NCBI GenBank assembly: GCA_021734725.1
Contig: JAIPIM010000117.1
Location: forward strand, 1 to 11,057
Direction: 5' to 3'
Origin: Minisyncoccota bacterium
GTDB lineage: Bacteria; Verrucomicrobiota; Lentisphaeria; Oligosphaerales; MVZH01
DNA length: 11,057 bases
Position numbers and translations under genes: made by a program. The notes under the pieces were generated by a model. The model did not search any database. It was not told the DNA's origin and worked only from the letters and a program-made list of their open reading frames with translations. Shown here piece by piece: positions 6,520-11,057 of the stretch (the stretch's first letter is position 1; the number at the start of each line of letters is the position of its first letter).

Positions 6520-7311
6520 ATGATTCATCCCACCGCCGTGATAGCATCCGGTGCCGTCGTTGGTAAAGATGTGGAGATCGGCCCCTATACAATTGTGGGC
6601 GAACACGTTGAGATCGGAGACGGCTGTCGGATTGGGCCGCATTGTACATTGACGGGCCATACAAGCATTGGCGCGAGAACAAAGATTCACAGCGGTGCCG
6701 TGGTAGGGGATGAGCCTCAAGACTACCATTACAAAGGGGAGGTCAGTTATACCCGTATCGGCACTGACTGCACAATCCGCGAGTACGCGACCATTCACCG
6801 TGGATCCGACGCGGAGAGTGAAACCGTGATTGGGGACAACGTGATGATCATGGGGTTGGCGCATGTGGCGCACAATTGTCGAATCGGGAATCGTGTCACG
6901 GTTGCCAATCTTACATTACTGGCCGGGCATGTTGACGTTGAGGACTCGGCTTTCATCAGCGGCGGTGTTCTGGTGCATCAGTTCACGCGGATCGGGACCC
7001 TCGCCATGCTGGGCGGCGGATCCGTTGTCACGCAGGATATTCCCCCTTACTGCATGCATCCGCGCGATGCGATAAACGGTCCCAATTCGGTTGGCTTGAA
7101 ACGCGCCGGTAAAACTCCCGAGGTACGGTCGGCTATTCGAGAGGCGATAAAACTCTATTTTTTCAGTGGGCTGAATCGGGGTGACGCCCTCGATAAAATT
7201 GCCGCTGAATTCAGCGGCCAGCCCGACGTGGAGCACTTTGTCGCGTTTATCAGGGAAAGTTCGCGCGGCATTGCACCGGGAGTCGCCAGGAAAGCGACGT
7301 ACGATCGCTGA
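6520..7311 (+). CDS. lpxA: UDP-N-acetylglucosamine O-acyltransferase LpxA
   Basis: LpxA catalyses the first step of lipid A synthesis, moving a 3-hydroxyacyl chain from acyl carrier protein to UDP-GlcNAc in the cytoplasm; the active enzyme is a trimer. The 263 residues match the family length (about 262). The N-terminal two thirds are hexapeptide repeats of a left-handed beta-helix (GAVVGKDVEIGPYTIVG and onward). The core motif HVAHNCRIGN places the catalytic base at H118 (H125 in E. coli), with H115, H137 and H153 at the spacing of E. coli H122, H144 and H160. G166 matches E. coli G173, the acyl-length ruler, so a long chain (about C14) is predicted by inference. The C-terminal part is helical (from about 197), as in LpxA. 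AAAGGGA precedes the ATG. Unusually, neither lpxC/fabZ before nor lpxB after is adjacent here; rnhC follows after 60 bp. Confidence 0.96.
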   Translation: MIHPTAVIASGAVVGKDVEIGPYTIVGEHVEIGDGCRIGPHCTLTGHTSIGARTKIHSGAVVGDEPQDYHYKGEVSYTRIGTDCTIREYATIHRGSDAESETVIGDNVMIMGLAHVAHNCRIGNRVTVANLTLLAGHVDVEDSAFISGGVLVHQFTRIGTLAMLGGGSVVTQDIPPYCMHPRDAINGPNSVGLKRAGKTPEVRSAIREAIKLYFFSGLNRGDALDKIAAEFSGQPDVEHFVAFIRESSRGIAPGVARKATYDR

Positions 7312-7371
7312 GGTTTGTACGATTACGACACTAAAGATCCATGCGGTTTCGGTGTATGAATCGGGGGAGTT

Positions 7372-8298
7372 ATGGGCAAGACAAAGACAAGTTATGTATG
7401 CGAGTTGACCCCTTCTCAGACGGCTCAATTCAAGGACCTTCTAATCCCTAAGGGATGGCAGTTCGACGATGCGCCGCACGCTCTGTGGCGTGCCAAGGGG
7501 CAGGGGGCCACGGTCATCGCGTACGAGTCCGGGAAGGTCGTCATCCAGGGCAAGGGGACCCCGGACGTCGTGCAGTTTGTGCTCGAGCCCGAGGTTCTTG
7601 GGGAGGCCCGTTTCGGGTACGAGCGCGAGCTTGCCGAGGTCGAGAATCCCGAGATGTTCACGGCGCACGCGGGTATCGACGAGAGTGGGAAGGGCGATTA
7701 TTTCGGCCCCCTGGTGATTGCGTCCGCCTATGTTGACGAGCGCACCGCCGCCGCGTTGTTGGACGCGGGGGTTATGGATTCGAAGCGCATCGGCAGTGAT
7801 AAACGGGTTAACGACCTCTGTGAAGTCACAAAGAAGACCGTGCGGGGTCAGTTCAGTATCGTCCCAATCGGTCCCGAGGCCTATAACCGCCTGCATGGCA
7901 AACTTAAGAATGTCAACCGAATCTTGGGGTGGGGACATGCGCGGGCTTTGGAGAACTTATTGGAAAAGGTAGACGACTGTCCACGTGCGGTATCCGACCA
8001 GTTCGCCAGCAAGCAGACGGTTAAGCGCGCCCTGATGGCTCGCGGTAAAAGTATTGAACTCCAGCAAATGCCGCGCGCGGAAGCTGATATTGCGGTTGCT
8101 GCCGCGTCGATTCTGGCTCGGGCCGAGTTTGTCAGGCGCCTCCAGACGTTGAGCGAAGAGATGAACGTCAAACTGCCGAAAGGCGCCAGCCAGGCGGTCA
8201 TCAATGCCGCTCGCGAAGTGGTGGCAAAACACGGTCGGGACGCTCTCCAGCGAGTGGCAAAGGTTCATTTTAAAACGACCGCCCGAGTATTGGCCTGA
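7372..8298 (+). CDS. rnhC: Ribonuclease HIII
   Basis: RNase HIII cuts the RNA strand of RNA/DNA hybrids in the cytoplasm, removing R-loops and RNA primers. The 308-residue protein has the two-part layout of the family: an N-terminal TBP-like substrate-binding domain (about 1-85, including IPKGWQFDDAPHALWRAKG) and a C-terminal RNase H fold. GIDESGKGDYFGPLV (101-115) is the family signature; D103, E104, D209 and D239 show nearly the same spacing as the metal-binding residues of the Geobacillus enzyme (D97, E98, D202, D232), and DSKR (136-139) is also typical. The N-terminal domain and the ESGKGDYFGP motif separate it from RNase HII. The start is preceded by GGGGGAG only two bases before the ATG, an unusually short spacing, but no better start is seen. 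The 60-bp gap after lpxA suggests, but does not prove, co-transcription. Confidence 0.95.
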   Translation: MGKTKTSYVCELTPSQTAQFKDLLIPKGWQFDDAPHALWRAKGQGATVIAYESGKVVIQGKGTPDVVQFVLEPEVLGEARFGYERELAEVENPEMFTAHAGIDESGKGDYFGPLVIASAYVDERTAAALLDAGVMDSKRIGSDKRVNDLCEVTKKTVRGQFSIVPIGPEAYNRLHGKLKNVNRILGWGHARALENLLEKVDDCPRAVSDQFASKQTVKRALMARGKSIELQQMPRAEADIAVAAASILARAEFVRRLQTLSEEMNVKLPKGASQAVINAAREVVAKHGRDALQRVAKVHFKTTARVLA

Positions 8299-8614
8299 AC
8301 AAGTCTGTCACAAAAAGATGGTCAATTCACAACCGCCTCAGGGGCTGCTTGCGATTCGATGTTGGCGTGAGGCAAAGCGCGCAACACAGTTCACATTTCG
8401 CTGTCAAAGGGGAGAAAGCGCAGTCTGAGGCGAAGTCGGGCGGTGAGGCGGGGACGTTGATGGATACGGATCTAAATTGGAAACCGAGGTAGCGGCGAAG
8501 TCGATACGAAAAGATGGATTGGCAGACGAGAACGGCGACGAGACAGGATGACGGGCGGGGAGTGTCCCGACAATCTTTGCGGTCCGGATCGTCGCTATTC
8601 GAAGGGAACAGTTC
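8299..8614. other. Non-coding gap with purine-rich tract before moxR
   Basis: No supported gene lies in this gap of about 316 bp. From about 8405 to 8560 the plus strand is strongly purine-rich, with degenerate GAGGCG, GGCGAAG and GACGAGA words; GGCGAAGTCG occurs twice (8429-8438 and 8494-8503). The tract resembles a decayed low-complexity intergenic repeat. GAAGGGA at 8601-8607 is the moxR ribosome-binding site. A promoter for the moxR operon is expected here but I cannot point to one, and no clear terminator for rnhC is visible. Confidence 0.45.
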
Positions 8615-9577
8615 ATGAGCAGCCATGAGGGACAGCGGATAATCGAGTCTGTCGGCGCGGCGCGTCGGCGGATATTGGACGAGATTCACAAAGTATTCGT
8701 GGGTCAGGATGAGGCGATCGAACGGATCATTGTTTCTCTGCTGGCGGGCGGCCATGTTCTGTTGGTGGGGGTTCCGGGACTTGGTAAGACACTGCTCGTC
8801 AAAAGCATAGCCCGCATGTTCTCGCTTGAATTCAAGCGTATTCAATTCACACCTGACTTAATGCCGGCGGACATATTCGGCACTGAGTTGGTGGAGGAAG
8901 ACCCGGCAACAGGGAAACGCGCGTTTCGCTTTGCCAAGGGGCCCGTTTTCGCAAACATTGTATTGGCTGACGAGATCAACCGGACGCCGCCGAAAACTCA
9001 GGCGGCATTACTGGAGGCAATGGAGGAGCGCCACGTTACCGCGGGGGGCGAGACGCATGCGCTTGACGAACCGTTTTTCGTCCTGGCCACCCAAAACCCG
9101 ATCGAACTCGAGGGAACGTATCCACTGCCGGAGGCGCAGCTTGACCGTTTCCTGTTGAATGTCATCCTCGACTACCTTCCCCCCGAGCACGAGCAGAAGA
9201 TGGTGTCCGACACAACGGCGCCCGAACGTGCCGCGCTTACCAAAATCTTCACTGCCGAAGAAATTGTTGATTTGCAGAAGATGGTTCGTGAAGTGCCGGC
9301 TTCCCAGAATGTGGTGGCTTATGCCGTGCGTTTGGTGGGCGCCACGAGACCGACGGCTGGAAACGCCCCGCAGCTTGTCCGTGAGAAAGTAAAATGGGGG
9401 GCCGGTTCACGTGCCTCACAGGCATTGATCCTGGCCGGTAAAGCGCGAGCCCTGCTGTATGGTCGCTACAATGTTGCGTGTGAAGACGTCCGTGCACTTG
9501 CCAACTGTCCTCCGTCACCGGATCATTACCAACTTTCATGCCGACGCCGAAGGTATCTCCGCCACCGATATCATTGA
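8615..9577 (+). CDS. MoxR-family AAA+ ATPase, frameshifted near its C-terminus
   Basis: MoxR ATPases are thought to act as chaperones that mature or activate partner proteins, usually with vWA-domain partners encoded beside them, as here. The continuous frame gives 320 residues: Walker A GVPGLGKT (52-59), Walker B IVLADEIN (115-122), sensor 1 in ATQNP (N161 at the end of strand 4), the MoxR motif EGTYPLPEAQLDRFL (166-180) and a sensor-2-like WGAGSRAS (261-268). After ALAN (residue 297) the sequence becomes an unrelated Arg-rich tail. The expected ending (VLRHRIITNF onward) is present one frame over, from 9507 to the stop at 9603-9605. Restored, the protein would be about 330 residues, the normal length. 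A Pro codon seems to have lost two bases. GAAGGGA precedes the start. It is the first gene of a cluster with DUF58 and BatA-like genes. The damage may be real or an assembly error. Confidence 0.92.
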   Translation: MSSHEGQRIIESVGAARRRILDEIHKVFVGQDEAIERIIVSLLAGGHVLLVGVPGLGKTLLVKSIARMFSLEFKRIQFTPDLMPADIFGTELVEEDPATGKRAFRFAKGPVFANIVLADEINRTPPKTQAALLEAMEERHVTAGGETHALDEPFFVLATQNPIELEGTYPLPEAQLDRFLLNVILDYLPPEHEQKMVSDTTAPERAALTKIFTAEEIVDLQKMVREVPASQNVVAYAVRLVGATRPTAGNAPQLVREKVKWGAGSRASQALILAGKARALLYGRYNVACEDVRALANCPPSPDHYQLSCRRRRYLRHRYH

Positions 9578-9605
9578 CGAACTCTTGCGTACCGTCGAGG
9601 AGTAG
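9507..9605 (+). other. Out-of-frame true C-terminal tail of the MoxR gene
   Basis: Read from 9507, codons give VLRHRIITNFHADAEGIS and then a helical end, ..TDIIDELLRTVEE, to TAG 9603-9605. This is the normal end of MoxR proteins (consensus A-L-A-x-P-V-L-R-H-R). Only one base (T, 9506) lies between the last good codon of the main frame (AAC, 9503-9505) and this frame, where the family has a Pro codon. Two bases therefore appear to be missing. With this stop the gap to the next gene is 36 bp. Confidence 0.85.
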
Positions 9606-9641
9606 CCTTCGTTCTGGAGCGGACGGCTGCACGAGACTCTT

Positions 9642-10544
9642 ATGACAGAACGCCTTTCTGACATTTTATCCCCTGCAACACTGGCCCGCATCGATAATTA
9701 TCTGTTGTTGGCCCGGGTTGTTGTGGACGGCTTTATCGCGGGTCTGCATCGCAGTGTCTACCATGGGTTCGGGAGTGAATTCCTGCAGTACCGGAATTAT
9801 TCACCCGGTGACGATTTGAAATACGTGGACTGGAAGGTGTTTGCGCGTCACGACAAGCTGGTCACCAAGGTGTTCCAGGAGGAGACCAACATGAACTGCA
9901 ACATTGTGCTGGACGCCAGTGCGTCAATGGGGTTCCAGGGCACACGGGCTCCTTGTTCGAAATACAGGTACGGTGCAATGGTGGCGGCAAGCCTTGCCTA
10001 TCTGGCATCGCGTCAGGGCGATTTTGCGGGCTTCTACTGCTACAACGAGGAACTGCAGGCCTGTATTCGGCCCGGCAACCGAACCGGGCACCTTCAGCGG
10101 ATTGCCACGGAACTGGTACGTATCCAACCACAAGGCGAGGCGGACCACGAGCGTTTTCTCTCGTACGTCGCGGAAGCCGTGTACAAGCGCGGACTGGTCG
10201 TTGTGATCTCCGATTTTTTAGAGGCCGAGGAGCGCATCGGCCCCTTACTTAAACGGCTGCGTTACGCCCAGAACGATTGTATTGTGATCCAGGTCCTTGA
10301 CAACGACGAGCGTGATTTTCCGTTCGACGCAACGACGCGCTTTGTTGACAGTGAACACGGCGCGCATATCCTGACGTATCCACCCGACGTGCGTGACGAG
10401 TATGTTGCCGGCATGGATGCATTTATGGAACGCCTGCGACGTCTCTGTATGGACATGCAGGCGGATTGTGTTCAGTGCGACTCCACGCAGTCCCTGGGCA
10501 GGGTGCTGGCGTCTTATCTTCACCGCAGGGGGTCCGTGTACTGA
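9642..10544 (+). CDS. DUF58 / vWA-domain protein of the MoxR cluster
   Basis: The 300-residue protein carries the DUF58 signature GSEFLQYRNYSPGDDLKYVDW (44-64) with FARHDKLVTKVFQEE (67-81), followed by a von Willebrand A-like fold with the metal-site motif DASAS (91-95) and VVISDF (187-192, D191). No membrane helix is seen, so this is the short, soluble form of DUF58. Family members are encoded beside moxR in many bacteria and are believed to be partners of the ATPase; the exact biochemical role is unknown. The ribosome-binding site is weak. The stop codon shares one base with the next start (TGATG), which implies translational coupling to the BatA-like gene. Confidence 0.93.
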   Translation: MTERLSDILSPATLARIDNYLLLARVVVDGFIAGLHRSVYHGFGSEFLQYRNYSPGDDLKYVDWKVFARHDKLVTKVFQEETNMNCNIVLDASASMGFQGTRAPCSKYRYGAMVAASLAYLASRQGDFAGFYCYNEELQACIRPGNRTGHLQRIATELVRIQPQGEADHERFLSYVAEAVYKRGLVVVISDFLEAEERIGPLLKRLRYAQNDCIVIQVLDNDERDFPFDATTRFVDSEHGAHILTYPPDVRDEYVAGMDAFMERLRRLCMDMQADCVQCDSTQSLGRVLASYLHRRGSVY

Positions 10545-11057
10545 TGCTCAGTTTCCAGTACCCACAATTTCTGCTGGCGGGACTGGGGCTGGGGATCCCT
10601 TTGGTGCTGCACCTGATGAAACGACAGTTTGCCCTCACCCTTACCTTTCCAAGCATCCGTTTCATCATGCAGGGACGGTTGCCTCATACCGGACGCAGGC
10701 GGCTCCGCGATATCCTATTGCTGATGCTTCGGCTTCTTTTGTTCGCATTGATTGTTCTTGCGCTTGCTCGACCGCAATGGGTATCGGAGACATCGCCTGC
10801 GGTTGTTTCGAAGACGGGCACCGAGACTGCCGTCATAGTGATCGACACTTCCGCGAGCATGGCCGGCTGGCAGGGGCTGACGGGTGCCAAAGCAATCGCT
10901 CGTGAACTCATCCAGTCTCGCGAAGACACGTCGTTTGGCCTGCTCCTGTCAGCCGATGGCGTCGTGGGACAAGTGGCACTCGCTGAACAAAACACCACGC
11001 TTCTCTCGATGCTCGACAAAGCGCGTCCCCACCCGGTTGCGGGCAATCACCTTCCGG
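10544..11057 (+). CDS. BatA-like N-terminal membrane domain plus vWA protein (3' end outside window)
   Basis: From ATG 10544 the frame stays open for 171 codons to the right edge. The N-terminus has the typical two-helix BatA domain: YPQFLLAGLGLGIPLVLHLM (6-25), a basic loop FPSIRFIMQGRLPHTGRRRL (35-54) and a second helix LLLMLRLLLFALIVLALARP (58-77). A vWA domain follows, beginning with VIVIDTSASM (97-106), where D101, S103 and S105 form the metal-binding motif. Such proteins sit in the inner membrane with the vWA domain on one side and often extend to 600-800 residues with a C-terminal helix in the PVC group; the full length is not visible here. The gene overlaps the DUF58 stop by one base, with AGGGGG 11 nt upstream. 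It was named aerotolerance-related in Bacteroides; the precise role is unsettled. Confidence 0.92.
   Translation, partial: MLSFQYPQFLLAGLGLGIPLVLHLMKRQFALTLTFPSIRFIMQGRLPHTGRRRLRDILLLMLRLLLFALIVLALARPQWVSETSPAVVSKTGTETAVIVIDTSASMAGWQGLTGAKAIARELIQSREDTSFGLLLSADGVVGQVALAEQNTTLLSMLDKARPHPVAGNHLP

Noticed and set aside
8327..8845. Minus-strand open frame of 172 codons running across the moxR start
   Set aside because: It overlaps the moxR N-terminus including the Walker A coding region, and its product looks like translation of the low-complexity tract.
9503..9507. Programmed frameshift in moxR
   Set aside because: Not claimed as programmed. MoxR proteins are not known to need one, a Pro codon seems to be lost, and no strong slippery run is visible. 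Kept only as an alternative to mutation or assembly error.

Overview
The window looks like a chromosomal piece of a Gram-negative bacterium from the PVC group (Verrucomicrobiota, Kiritimatiellota or Lentisphaerota, possibly Planctomycetota). This is an inference. It rests on LpxA (lipid A, so an outer membrane), an RNase HIII rather than only RNase HII, a MoxR/DUF58/BatA-type cluster, a large secreted heparinase-like lyase, and word-like intergenic repeats. No rRNA, tRNA, CRISPR array, transposase or phage gene was seen.

Left part (1-6027), all on the minus strand and so read right to left: a secreted protein of about 957 residues of the heparinase II/III type (6027-3154), then a TRAP transporter made of a lipoprotein solute receptor DctP (2786-1728), the small membrane subunit DctQ (1502-993) and the large permease DctM (996 to the left edge, incomplete). 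dctQ and dctM overlap by four bases. The likely role is to depolymerise a uronate-containing polysaccharide outside the cytoplasm and import the acidic products by ion-driven TRAP transport. The gaps between these genes are rich in repeats. A related element of about 115-125 bp (2817-2940 and 6058-6171) sits exactly 30 nt upstream of both the dctP and the lyase start codons. A perfect 13-bp inverted repeat lies at 2972-3020, and another repeat cluster separates dctP from dctQ.

Centre (6028-8298): a divergent intergenic region of about 490 bp, then on the plus strand lpxA (first enzyme of lipid A synthesis) and, 60 bp later, rnhC (RNase HIII). They may be co-transcribed, but no functional link is obvious.

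Right part (8615-11057), plus strand: a MoxR-family AAA+ ATPase, a DUF58 protein with a von Willebrand A metal site, and a BatA-like membrane protein cut by the right edge. This is the known moxR/DUF58/bat arrangement, thought to act as a chaperone or stress module at the envelope. The moxR frame has an apparent 2-nt deletion near 9506, which replaces the conserved C-terminal tail. The correct tail is readable in another frame up to a stop at 9605.

No convincing new defence or mobile system was found. The most interesting signals are the paired 5' element with its inverted hairpin, the moxR frameshift and the variant lyase active site.
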